Positions 9,961-20,985 of a DNA stretch of 64,000 nucleotides are shown here, in pieces; within the stretch, counting starts at the first letter, position 1, and each line of letters starts with the position of its first letter. The stretch is from Podocnemis expansa (Eukaryota; Chordata; Testudines; Podocnemididae), in NCBI GenBank assembly GCA_007922195.1, contig ML682028.1, positions 16,893,053 through 16,957,052 of the forward strand, written 5' to 3'. The notes beneath the pieces are model-generated. The model was not told the DNA's origin, ran no database searches, and saw only the letters and a program-made list of their open reading frames with translations. A program made the translations under genes and the position numbers.

Positions 9961-11679
9961 TCCCACCTGATCTAGTCGTTTTTTACTAATCACTTGAGTC
10001 CTGATTTAAAAGCTGTGGAAGTCAGTGGAAAGATTCTCATGGACTACATTGAGTTTGGGCTGGAACAGATTTGGACGAGCAGGAAAAGGCTCTAAAGTCC
10101 ATTCCAACCCCAGACACACACAGGTAACATACTTTCCTGTAGATGTGTAACATTTTTCTGAATGAGTCCTATAGGATTAATGACAATTGACAGTTTGATT
10201 CTTCTCTGTCTTCCAAGGAAAATCAGAAATAATTCAACTGAAATCAGCATTAGTGCGATTTGGATCAATCTTCCGGACCATAATCTACATATTGTGTATG
10301 AGTATATATCACTGTACTCTTAATTTAAAATTAAAAAAACAAAAACACAAAAAACCCACTAGAGAATAATAGTAGGTTTAAAAAAAGAGAGAGAATTTTC
10401 AGTATTTATTTTTCAGGTAGACTGTCAAAAGCAGACTTTTGCATAGATTTCCTGGAAAACTTCCTCACTGCTTTGCAGTTCATAAACCTCACCTTTTTCA
10501 GTCCATTTATGGTGCATCTCACAGGTCTGTCCAACTCCAGAAAGTCAGCTGAAAAAACAAATGGTTCTTTTAGCTCCTGCAGTAAATGTAAGATAAGTCA
10601 GGATTCAGACATAATGGAAAAAGTTGAAACCACTAAATTTGAACTTAATAGCCATTGCTACTGCTGTGTGTCCCATTACTCCTAGAGATTCCAGGTTCTG
10701 GAGAATATCAACCAAATTAACCTTAGCAACAGAGGCGTGATGTTGCTTTTGACATTCCCCCTTCTGCCTCTGCAACCATGTTTGGTACAATTAGAAAACT
10801 ATGCAGCAATGAGTACCTCTTCTCTTTTTCCCCCCTCTTTTTCCTTCCTAATTTCAGAGGGATGGGAAATCTTTGCTGTTTTTATTTTTCCTAGCTTGTT
10901 GTCTATCAAATTTAGTTAAGTTTTCTCCAGCTTTAGTCAAGAATTGTTGAGTTTTAAAGTAAAATAAAGAGATAAAAAACAAACTCACTTGCCAGAGCCC
11001 TGTAGTTGGACATTAAAGCTATTAACTCTAAAGTGCTAGAGTAACAGGGTAAATGATGGGTTAATTTCATACAAGGAAAAACTGAAATACATCGAGCTGA
11101 TTAATCCTGTGGGGCTGATCCCGCTAGCTCAGAACATGAATAACTTTCACTGATTTCCATGAGGGTTACACATAATGTGAGGCTTGAATCGGGGTCCAAG
11201 AATGTGTTTGGATCTTTACTTTCACAGTTATTATTAAACTGAAAAAATCTTAGCATGGGACAAGAGGAGGAGGAACGAGAGAGAACAAGCAGTCTTACCA
11301 AAAACTCCACAATTTCTCACAAGTAACATTTCTGATAATGAAAGCCTATTACTGACAGTTCCTGAGAGCCAAAAGTGGAGTTTCTTCTCACTACAACAGT
11401 GTATTGACACACGTAGAGATGTGTCGTCTAGCATCAGAGTTGGAACCTCTGCCCAGAATGATGTAAATCTTGGCTTAAAACATTAATAGACTGATAGCAT
11501 GTTCCCAGGCTGGTCACATTCCTAAATGTAATAAAACATGCTTGTTCTATGAAAGGCACAAAATAAAAATCTTAAACCAGACATGATGAAGCTGCTAAAA
11601 TGGTCCTCTGGAGTATATTTAAAGCAAAGTCTCTCTGGGCATAAACATTTTATTTTTCCCTTGAAGACCATGTAAACCA
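9961..11679. other. Non-coding stretch without recognised gene
   Basis: No credible exon or named repeat. The short frames at 10473-10919 and 11101-11434 lack coding features. Confidence 0.5.
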
Positions 11680-11872
11680 GGAGTCTCAACTCGCAGTTCG
11701 TGGGCTGCATGCAACCGCTAAAGTTATTTCCTGTGGCCCGCAACAACACCATCATTATCGATATTTGCAATATTGTTGTAGGAAAAGGTTTCAGCGGTGC
11801 AGCCCTTGGGCTAATGTCCTAGTCGTCATGCAGCCTTCGTGGTGATTTGAGTTTGAGACCCCTGACGTAAAT
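11680..11872. mobile_element. hAT-type miniature transposon, second family, 8-bp TSD
   Basis: The element at 11688-11864 (177 bp) begins CAGGAGTCTCAA and ends TTTGAGACCCCTG, an imperfect terminal inverted repeat of hAT type. Flanks ATGTAAAC (11680-11687) and ACGTAAAT (11865-11872) form an 8-bp duplication with two transitions. The interior is GC-richer than the flanks ('CGCAGTTCGTGGGCTGCATG'). It encodes nothing. Confidence 0.75.
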
Positions 11873-12179
11873 AGGTCTGTGAGGCAGGGATGGAAATCAA
11901 CCAAAACCACTGTTTGTAATTTTTGTGGTAGCTGTTGCAATGTGAATTTAGATAAATAAATCAGTGTCAAGGATTGCATTGAGACAGTTTGTCTGGATTC
12001 AATCAAGTGAATGGTTTATAGTACTCTGATATAATCAAAAAATTAACCAGATTGTCTAATTGAGTCTGTCTATGTCTAATGTCTGTGCTTCGCACTGTGT
12101 TGCTCTTGCACTTTACTTAATATATAGATCTTAACTGACTTTTTACATAACCAGCTTGGACTGTGGAAAAACAAGGTAC
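11873..12179. other. Non-coding stretch without recognised gene
   Basis: Nothing recognised. Confidence 0.5.
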
Positions 12180-13565
12180 CATAGGAAATGGCCAAGATTT
12201 TTCACACTAAATGTTTATTGTTAGAAAATCACCTCCACCCCCCATAAATGAAGCTTTCCCTCCAAAAAGATCTCACATTATGAAAAATGTTCAACATTTT
12301 GTGAAATTTGAAGTCACATTTTTATCAGTGTAATTACTTTCAACACATTTGGTGATCTTTTTTCAATGAGGGAATGTGATTTTTAATCAAAAATTTTTGT
12401 GAGCTTGGAAAAGATTTAGCAACAATGATTTTGCAAAACATTTTTTGAAAAAGAATCTTGTTAAACAGAAATCCCACGAGAAATTCCCTGTGAAACTCTG
12501 TGAAATGGAAATAACTAAATCAATTGATATTTTAATGAAATCTTAGTTTTCAATTAGATCTAATTTACATTGGGTCTATATTTGTTATTCACTTTTTGTT
12601 GAAACTGTTGTGTAACACCATTGCCTCTCTCTAAACTGCTGTTGTATCCCAACTGAGTAGAGGCAGTACTTTTATGGTGGGTGGAATGTTTTCTATCAAC
12701 ACTGGGACATGGAAATGCTTTCCATTAACGTGTTGACCAAATTCTCAGCCAGAGTCCACAGTCAATGGACCTACACCAACAGAAATTTTGGCCTATAGCT
12801 TGCAAAGCATTTTAAAATTCTTTTGAATGAAATGTTCTATAATGTCTAGAGTAGAATTGGTCAGGAATTAGATAATGAAGCTGAAACTGTGGGGAAAAGT
12901 CAGTTTTGGAGAATTTCCTAATATGAAACAATTTTGAAAAAAGTTTTATAATTCTAAAAAAGTCCCTTTTTGATATTTTTAAATAAAAAGTTTCTCTTTT
13001 TTCTTCAAAACAACTTTTGTTTTAATTTTTTTCTTAATTTGTACTAAAAATAAGTTAAGAATTCAAAACATCAAAACTGAAATAAAATCTTTATCAGTTC
13101 TTGAAATATAGCGGTGATTGGTCTAATTCAAATCTTCTGATGGCATATCATTTACTTTACATATTCAACACTTTTTTTTGGTCCAGATTCAGTATGGGAA
13201 TTTTTCTCAAAATCTTGAAAATTTTCATGGGACATGAAAATCATTTTCTATCCACCTCTAGCATAGCTGTCTGAATAATCACATGGATAGGCTACTTTCA
13301 AAGCATTAGTATGAAGACAAAATGTAATTGATCTAGGAAGTTGAACAATGGGAATGATGTATCAAACGGGGCTAATGAAAAATTTTCCACTAATGGAAAA
13401 TTGTATTTTTGAGTAACCAAAAATATTCACTAGAAGCCCCTGCTTTCTGGGGAAATTTTTAATTTTTTTTTATTTAGAAACTGAATATCTAAACCCCAAA
13501 ATGTATTCAGTGTTTCTCCAAAAAGCAAAACCTTTTAAGCCAGACACTGAAAAATGTTTGGTTAA
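12180..13565. repeat. AT-rich GAAAATTTTC-type repeat cluster
   Basis: Three blocks (about 12180-12560, 12880-13260 and 13370-13565) share words such as TGAAAATTTTC, 'ATTTTTCTCAAAATCTTGAA' and 'GACATGAAAATCATTTTC'. The last block before 13260 ends 'TATCCACCTCTAGC', a boundary I associate with a dispersed turtle repeat. The stretch between them (12561-12879) shows nothing specific. Confidence 0.4.
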
Positions 13566-13600
13566 AGTCCAGAGAAATTACACAAGGCATTAAATACACA

Positions 13601-14008
13601 GGGTATGTCTATGCTTGCAAGCTAGTTTGAATTAAGGAGGCTTAATTCAAACTATCCTAGTACCTATCTACACTAAGCTTTCATTAGTTTGAAAGAAGTA
13701 ATTCCTTAATTCGAACTAATGAAAGCTTAGTTTGAATTATTAAGACCTGCTGGTTAGTTCGAATTAAACCCTTAATTGGAAATAAGGACAGTGTAAACTA
13801 GGATTAACCCTTAGTTCAAACTTAATATATTCAAATTAGGACAGTTAGTTCAAATTAACAAAGTGGACTAATTCAACTTAATGTTAAGTCGAATAACTCC
13901 ACTTTGTTAATTTGAACTCATAAGTTCAAGTTTAGTTCCAACTAAACTTGAACTTATTAGTTCAAATTAACAAATTCAGACTAAATTTTCCTAGTGGAAA
14001 CATAGCCT
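13601..14008. mobile_element. GTCTACACT-type miniature element, GTTCAAAC subfamily
   Basis: Starts GGGTATGTCTATGCTTGC and ends AGTGGAAACATAGCC, a diverged terminal inverted repeat. The inside is a dense array of short palindromic words (AGTTTGAATTAA, TTAGTTCGAATTAA, AGTTCAAATTAACAAA) in both orientations, so the single strand could fold extensively. About 408 bp and non-coding. The related copies at 38894-39298 and 58597-58994 carry TTA/TAA duplications, suggesting PIF/Harbinger. Confidence 0.75.
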
Positions 14009-15146
14009 ATTTATAGATATTAGAGATAAACAGAATCCATGAAGTCCAACTCTGGATGTAAACTTTACCAGGACTATTTGGATCCAAGATTTTCATCCAA
14101 GAACATCTCACTGCGAACATAAAGTTCAAGACTATAGTCATAGAAACTAATTCCTTTCTTAACTGCTGCCTTAACAATGGATTGGTGTTTGAAATTAATT
14201 CTCTCATATTGAGATGAGAAGGGTTTTAAATGGTGATGGAGGGTATTTCTAATGGCCAAATGATGTTTTGTTCCGTCCCTCTCCCCTTTCATACACCTAC
14301 CATTGTAGGCCTATAGTTCAGTCAACTATGTATTATGTATTCACCGTTCTGCTCTGAAGACTTTTGGGTTAAGTAGTCCTCTAAAGAGAAAGATACTATT
14401 AAACCCATGGCAGTTTTGGTAGGGTGGAGATTTGCACTTCTCTAGGTAAGTGTGACTTTTTGTTACAGGTCCCCAACAAGGAAAAATAAAAGCAAGGCAA
14501 AATAAAAGTCACTGGTCAAAATCAGACCCGGTATAAGTGAATGCAACCATCTTGAGATCCAGTCTGGCAGCTCATTCTCACGCCAGCTCTGATTTTGGCT
14601 CCACATAAACAATACAAATTTCCTACAATCAGGGTATATGCAGTCCATGAAGGGGCAATAAGGGGGGGCACACAAGGTCATAACTGTCATAGGATATCTG
14701 CTGCAATGTGGGGTCTGGAATGGTTTCAATAAAGGTGGTATACGTCAGGCATATAACAGAATGCATAGCCCTATCTATGGGACGCTGGATGTCTAGAAAA
14801 ACATAATATCCCGAGGGCTGCAGATTAAGGCTTATTAACCAGTTAAAGACAAGGTCTTAGGTAGAATTAGCTGCAGTTAGGTCTGTTGTGAGTTTAAGCA
14901 CTATTCTGCTGAAATAAGCTTTAAACGGTGATGGATTCTCAAGTGAGTACATAATCCCCAAGATGGAGCCTGTCAGTATCTTTTGTATGTCTGTATTTTT
15001 CTCTTTGTGCCATAGCCAGAGAGGGAAGAGAAGAGGAGTCATTCCTTTTTTGTGTCTGGGTGCGAAAGAGTCTGTTCACTTCACCCCCCATATTTCCTTT
15101 GCCCCACTTCCCTCCTCCCCTCAATTTTTTTCTTAGCACTGGCCCT
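14009..15146. other. Non-coding stretch without recognised gene
   Basis: No gene recognised. Several overlapping short minus-strand frames (14007-14292, 14463-14729, 14857-15139) show no domains. Confidence 0.5.

Positions 15147-15176
<30 letters not shown>
15147..15176 (+). repeat. (GAAA)n microsatellite
   Basis: Seven and a half perfect GAAA units. Confidence 0.95.
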
Positions 15177-15178
<2 letters not shown>

Positions 15179-16002
15179 TTGCCTGGATTGGAAAAGTCAG
15201 CTTTTCCCAGGAGCAGTATAATAATGTTAATGGAAGGGAGAACGGGAAAGAGGAAATGTTTCGCTAACGTGGAGAATTTCTGGCCTGCGTTCTTTCTGAG
15301 GCCTGTTTGTCAGGGGAAAAAGGAAATTGGTGGCTGCATGAAATATGAGCTGCTGCAGCTGCAGTGCCTTTAAATACAAGCTTTTTTAGGCACACTGGCG
15401 CTTCAGTTTGGGGGTTTAAGCAGATGCCGAAATGCCTTTCCCCACTTCACATGGGGCCTTTGCATGCTGTGGTTTTAAGACCAATGTTCAGGTGATTAAA
15501 AAAAAAAAAAAAAAGGACGAAACGTCGTTTTCAGAGAAGCAAAAGGCTCTTCAGGCTTTTTGCCGTGGAACTTATAAAGGGCTTTTTGTGTGTGGGTAGT
15601 CAGTGCAGTGTCAAGACAAATCACTTGCACAAGGTGGAGTAACACTATCTGAAATTAATTTTGGGCCTCCATTTACCAGTAAAACTTGCTGGTCAAAAAT
15701 GTCTTTGCTTTTGAAGAAGCTGGAAAAAACCCCACACTGTTTTGCTTGCTATTTATAACAAACTACCCCATGCATCAGCAAATTAACTGAGCTCATCAGC
15801 TGGAGTTAATAAACAGCAAGCAATTTAAGAAGTTGGTAGAACCCAGGTCAAGGTTTAGGACTGGTAGAATTTAAATACCAGGAGCTCACGGCAGACTCCT
15901 GTGTTACTTCTTTTCAGGCTCTTTGGGCATGATTCAGATTTTAAACTCAGGCTCCTCGGTATAAAGGAGCCTTAAAGTAGACAACCAAAGATGGGCTATC
16001 TC
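15177..16002. other. Non-coding stretch, possible conserved non-coding DNA
   Basis: A 17-A run lies at 15498-15514, directly followed by the CpG-containing palindrome CGAAACGTCGTTTTC. The region 15350-15860 lacks transposon hallmarks and keeps a few CpGs and TTAAT/ATTAA homeobox-like words. I see no exon. Confidence 0.35.
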
Positions 16003-16162
16003 GAAAAAAAGAGAGGTTCCAGAGGGGTAGCCATGTTAGTTTGTATATGGCAAAAACAATGGAAGCTCTGTGACACCCTGAAGACTAACAAATTTCATCA
16101 GGATAAGCTTTCATGGGCTGCAACCCACTTTGTCAGATGCATGAAGTCCATGAGAAAAAGAG
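16003..16162 (-). mobile_element. Penelope-like element 3' fragment, minus strand
   Basis: Reverse complement of the repeat described at 2678-2914. The plus strand reads 'GGGTAGCCATGTTAGT', then 'GAAGACTAACAAATTTCATC', then the reversed hammerhead-like core: TTTC at 16109-16112 and TTGTCAG at 16130-16136, so CTGACAA with G8 mutated. Flanks GAAAAAAAGAG (16003-16013) and GAGAAAAAGAG (16152-16162) differ at one base and are a plausible 11-bp target duplication. Confidence 0.65.
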
Positions 16163-16508
16163 GACAACAAATAAAGCAGACATTTTAGTACGCATATGGC
16201 AGCTTCTTGGAACAAGCCCCTCAATATTATGTTATCTTGAAGTGACAGATACAACATCACTCCAAGAATAAAGACAAGGGGTCTTAATTCTCACTTACAC
16301 TTACACCCCTTTACATTCCTTGGGTGGCATAAAGAGCTTGTAAATATAATTCATGGGTATTTATCTTTTTTCTGATCATGTTTTGCTCTTGTTCAGTTAA
16401 TGCCCCTTGAACGCTGATTCTAATCTTTTTATCAGCCGCTGAGAGAGATGCAAGCATCACCTAAAAGTCAAAAGGTATGTACCTATCTGTAGTCCTACAT
16501 TGCTACAG
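16163..16508. other. Non-coding stretch without recognised gene
   Basis: Nothing recognised. Confidence 0.5.
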
Positions 16509-16846
16509 TCTGGTCTACACTAAAGAGTTAGGTCAACCCAGCTCCATTCCATAGGGGTAATGGACTATCCACTCCTGAGTGACTTATGCCTTCTCTACGC
16601 TACACATCCCTGAGCAACAAAAGTTTTGAGGGCATAAGTGCTATTGAAGAAAAGGCCTCACTTAAGCTGACCTAACCCTTTGTGTAGACAGTGCTAGGTC
16701 GACAGAATTCCTCTACTGCCCTTGCTACTGAGTCTCAGGGAACTGGATTACCTATCCACTGGGAGAATCCTTCCCATCCACATAAGTAGCACCTACACTA
16801 AAATGGCACAGCTGTGCAGCTCTAGTGTTTTAAATGTAGACAACCC
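16509..16846 (+). mobile_element. GTCTACACT-type miniature element, GGTCGAC family
   Basis: Begins TGGTCTACACTAAAGAGTTAGG and ends AAATGTAGACAACCC (5' core GGTCTACACTAAAGAG). Internal landmarks in order are 'AGTTAGGTCAACCCAGCT', 'GTGTAGACAGTGCTAGGTCG' and 'GGATTACCTATCCACTGGGA'. It belongs to a family I recognise from turtle sequence. No coding potential. Confidence 0.7.
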
Positions 16847-16977
16847 TCCATCTGATTAAGAGTCTTAGGATCTAGCCCTAAGCTTCAGATTTTAAAACTC
16901 TGATTTTACAAGACATTAAATCTTTGATTATGCATTTTTTTTTACAATTTATTTTTCAGCAGTATCTCTGAGATGAA

Positions 16978-17225
16978 GGGCTTGTCTACACTTAGAGTGC
17001 CTCACTGTACACACCTACAGGCAGACAGGATGGGTTCTTGTGTAGGCCTAGATATCGCCTCTTACAAACAGGTGTGGTAGATAGGTTGATGGAAGACTTT
17101 TTCTATCAACCTAGGGCTGTCTGTTCCAGGAGATAGGTTGGCTGACCTATGTTCCTCAGAGTTGTGGATTTTTCTCACCCCTGAGAAACAAAGGTAGGAC
17201 ATTCTAACTTTTCAGTAGATCAGCC
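16978..17225 (-). mobile_element. Same miniature family, inverted copy
   Basis: Begins GGGCTTGTCTACACTTAG on the plus strand. Its reverse complement carries the same landmarks as the 16509 copy (the GTTAG start, 'GAGAAAAATCCACAACTCTG', then 'AGGTTGATAGAAAAAGTC'). Shorter and more diverged than its neighbour. Confidence 0.65.
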
Positions 17226-17289
17226 CATTTTACCTTACTCCACTACTAGTCACATTAAAGTAGACTACTACATGACTTGAATAAAACTA

Positions 17290-17815
17290 TTAGCACTTGT
17301 CTACACTGAAAAGTTAAATTGACATACAGTACTTACATCTCTCAGTGGCGTGAAAAATCCACAGCCCTACGGTGCTGAAGTTAAGCTGATCTAACCTCAT
17401 TTGTTGACAGTACTAAGTCAATGATGAATTCTTCCTTCAACCATGCTACTGCCCCTCAGGGCTAGTCTTCACTGACTGCAGCAAATTTGCTGCCATCTGC
17501 TCCAACTCCCTGATCAACTGCATGGGTCTGTGAAGACTCATTCAGCTGATCCCTGAATAGCACCCTGGCAACTGGGGTAACTCTGAACCAACGGGAGTCC
17601 CCTCCCTTCAACTCAGCGCAGTGGCCATGCTGGGAGTAGGGAAGTCGAACGCAAATGCACGAGTTATTTTAAGTAACTTGCATATCTCCATTCAACTGCT
17701 GCCTGAAAGGACATGCAGTACAGACCTGCCCTCCAGGAGATGGATTACCTACAGCGAGGCATTAGTTACTTCCATCATAGTAGTGAGTATCTACATGGAA
17801 GCTCTCAAGTAGTAT
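17290..17815 (+). mobile_element. Third copy of the family, split by a nested element
   Basis: Left part: CACTTGTCTACACTGAAAAG through 'GAATTCTTCCTTCAACCATG' and 'CTACTGCCCCTCAGG' (about 17293-17459). The sequence resumes at about 17735 with 'AGGAGATGGATTACCTACAG', exactly where the uninterrupted copy continues, so the intervening 275 bp is an insertion. Confidence 0.65.
17458..17733 (+). mobile_element. Nested miniature element
   Basis: Begins GGGCTAGTCTTCACTGACTG and ends AGTACAGACCTGCCC. It is GC-richer and contains 'AACCAACGGGAGTCCCCTCC' and 'GTGGCCATGCTGGGAGTAGG'. It interrupts the host element and so is younger. It resembles the element at 44625-44915, which I place in the same GATCGAT-rich turtle family. 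The 63-residue frame inside (17621-17812) crosses the element boundary and is not a gene. Confidence 0.6.
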
Positions 17816-18039
17816 GACAAATACTGGGCCACTGAAGCATTTCTGTTCAATGGAGCTGGTCAAGAGTGTTCAAACAAATTTATTTTTATTGAAAAACGGC
17901 CTCTTTTCAAAAACATTGCCTTTTTTTTCCATTGAAATATTTTGTGATTTTTAACTCTTTTTTTTTTTTCATGGTGCCTCCAAAACTTGATAATGGTTAC
18001 TTTGCTGGTCTGCTAACATCACCCCTTGTCATGTTGACC

Positions 18040-18215
18040 AATATTATCTCATTATTGCTTGCGCTCCCTCATCTGCTGTATCCATCTGTTGTCTTTCCCT
18101 CCCACCCCCTCATTTGTATGACATCTCACACAGCGCTGTCCTGGTCTACGAGTAGGACTCCTAGGTGCTATGGTTATACAAATACATTATTATCATCAAA
18201 ATATTATTCAAAATG
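18040..18215 (+). repeat. SINE 3' part (Cry-type tail)
   Basis: Contains 'CACACAGCGCTGTCCTGGTC' followed by 'AGGACTCCTAGGTGCTATGG' and a TACAAATACATTATTATCAT tail. This matches the 3' end of turtle tRNA-derived SINEs. The 5' tRNA-like head is not recognisable. Confidence 0.6.
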
Positions 18216-20619
18216 CTATCAATGTTATTTGCTTACCAAAATGGTGTGTTCTAATAATTGAAACATTTCAATATCCAACTCATTAACAGTGACAATAATG
18301 ATTTTGATTAAGAAAATGCAAAGTTATTTGGGGAAAAAATGTAAAATGTTCCCTTTTGAACCCTGAATAATAGATACAGTTTCAATTTGTTTTCATGTTT
18401 TAAACAAAAATTGTTGATCAACTATTCTGGTGAAATTCCCATAACATTCTACATTACAATATATAGTTATGATTGGGAATGACCTAATGATTATAACATT
18501 TGCAAAGGTACTTTAGTGGAGCTTCAAAATTTGTGGACAATATCTTGTAGCCAGAGTCTGCCACATTCCATGTAGAAAACCTCATATTTATGCACACTGG
18601 AAGCAGCTATGTATTTATATCCAAGTTTTGGTGCACACACAGCCACATCACATCGTGCATATAAATAGAATGTGCAAAATTTTGGATGCACAAAAGTGGA
18701 CTCTCAAATCCAAGGTGAAATCCTGACCCATTAATCTCAATAATAAAATTCCCATTGAATTCGGTAGCATCAGGATTTTACTCTGAGAATCAGCTTTTGA
18801 AAATTTGACTCAGTAAAGTCTCCCTCTCTGCGGTTATTATGATTTGGGGCCTCTGGGCAATTTTGCCTCCTATCTAATGTGGAATCATTACTGCCAAAGG
18901 AAACTGTAGGACATTATCCACTAATCTGATGCTTCAATCTCCAGCCCTGTGGTAGGATATTGGACTTATGCTTTCTTAAATGATATACCAAATTACACAG
19001 TATTTCATTTGACAAACAAAAACCCGTTTGTGGTTAGCAGAATGAATCATGTAGATCATAATTCTGACAACGAGTACAGATATTGAATTGGCTCTTTAAA
19101 GAATTTTGCTGTACGCACATTGCCGTTCCAGTTCAATGCGAGCATATGGCAAACTCGGAACCCATACTTACCGATGCCAGGGCATGACCAAAATTTATAA
19201 TAATGTTGTTTACTTTCACCAGCTCTGGTGAATGCAGAGAAGGAATGCAGCCTCATGAACTTGAATGGCCTCCATTTGGTCACATTTTGCTTTGTGAATA
19301 TGTCATTCAAAGCACACATTGTCCCGCAGAAATGGCAAGATGAAAACAAAGGATTGCATCAAACTCCCATACATTCAGTCTAGTTTTTTCTCCACTATAA
19401 TGGTCAGTCTATTGGAATAAAACTAAAGGATAATTCCCGGTGATACTGTTTGACTTGTGAAGATGTAGGAAGAAATAACTGTCTGTTGATTCTACTTTGC
19501 TCATTTCATCTTTGTGATTTAAAAAAAACTACCAGATTCCTCCTCTCACTAAACTGGTATTTCCCCTTAATCACTGTCAGGAAAGATAATTTTTTCAGCA
19601 AGCCAGTTCTGCATCATTTGGGAGGCGACAGTAGGAAAGTGCCAGTAAAACTTTTTTAATAGCTCAAATTTAAAGTCACTTCTTTTTCTTTCTCCTGCTC
19701 TTCACCTACCACGTGCTTGCACATGCAATGCTGCAACATCTAAAACTCAAGATGCTCTTGGTATTTTGCACGTTTTCCTTTATACCATTTGAATGCCAGT
19801 AGATAGAGAAAGGACACAGTCTAGAATCTAGATCTTCATATACTATGAAAAGAATGGACAGTCTAAAATTTCTCTCCTGCAAAAAATCTGCTGGAGAACA
19901 GCCATAAATATCATGCTAGTCCAGAAACATTTATGCTCTCCAAAACCATAATCAGAATTAGAAGGTGCTTTTCCTCACTTCCCTTCCGTCTGAAATATGG
20001 CAAGACAAATGTATGGGCAGATGTAGCATGAATGGATTGTGAGTGCGCCTTGCTTGGGAGGACATAAATATGTCCAGTGAAAGAGAAATAAAGCGGAAAC
20101 AGAAAATGTGAACAGTCTGTTGATGGACAGGATACTTTTGTGTGACAGGCCAGAGAAATAGCTCATGAACAGTTCATTCGTGGGGGAAAAAATGATCGTT
20201 GTATTGGTCCTATCATTAGGAAGAGTTAATGTAAAAGGATCTGCCTGCTAAGAAGTAGTTACCCAAGACAGAGATGTATGAAAAGAGCTTTGTATATATG
20301 ACCAATGTTCCTAAGACTGGAAAGTCTTAGAAGACTCAGTCTTGTAGCGGTTGAACACTCTTTGTTCCCACAGAAACCAATGAGTATTAACAGTGCTTAA
20401 CACCTCTCGGGATCAGACATTTAATGAGAATGGGAATGAGTCTCTGATCACACTCTGGAAAAGCTTTCCAACGGAGCACTGGAGGCAAGAGACCTAGGTG
20501 GCTTCAGGACTGAGCTTGGAGGGAATAGTATGATGGAACAGCCTAATTTGGCAATTGATTGATCTTTGACTGCTATCAGTAAATATGCCCAGTGACATGT
20601 GATAGGATGTTAGATGGGT
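18216..20619. other. Long non-coding stretch without recognised gene
   Basis: AT-rich and mostly unique. The open frames at 19056-19349 (minus) and 19450-19659 (plus) show no domain or codon signal. Confidence 0.5.
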
Positions 20620-20985
20620 TGGGTTCTTAGTTAATACAAAGAATTCTTTCCAGGTGACTAGTTGATGAGTCTAGGCTACATGCTCAAGATTTAGCCATAT
20701 TTGGGCCTGGGAAGGAATTTTCCTGAGGAGTAGATTGGCAAAGGCCCTAGTAGTTTTCTGCCTTCTTCAGCAGCATGGGGCACAGGTCGCTTGCTGGTGA
20801 ATTCTCTGTACTTTGAACTCTTTAAACCATTATTTGAGGACTTCAGAACTCAGTTAGAAGTTAGGCGTCTACTGCAGCAGTGGGTCAGTGAGGTTCAGCA
20901 GCCTGCATTGCACAGAAGCTTGGACTAGATGATAATGATGGTCCCTTCTGACCTTAACATCTATTAATAAGTAAAGAAAACTCTA
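20620..20985 (+). mobile_element. CR1 LINE 3' end
   Basis: Long recognisable CR1 3' region. In order: 'GGAAGGAATTTTCCTGAGGA', 'GATTGGCAAAGGCCCT', 'CAGCATGGGGCACAGGTCGC', 'TTAAACCATTATTTGAGGAC', 'TTGGACTAGATGATAATGAT' and 'GGTCCCTTCTGACCTTAACA'. It ends at about 20970 in 'TCTATTAATAAG', a degraded microsatellite terminus. Confidence 0.85.
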
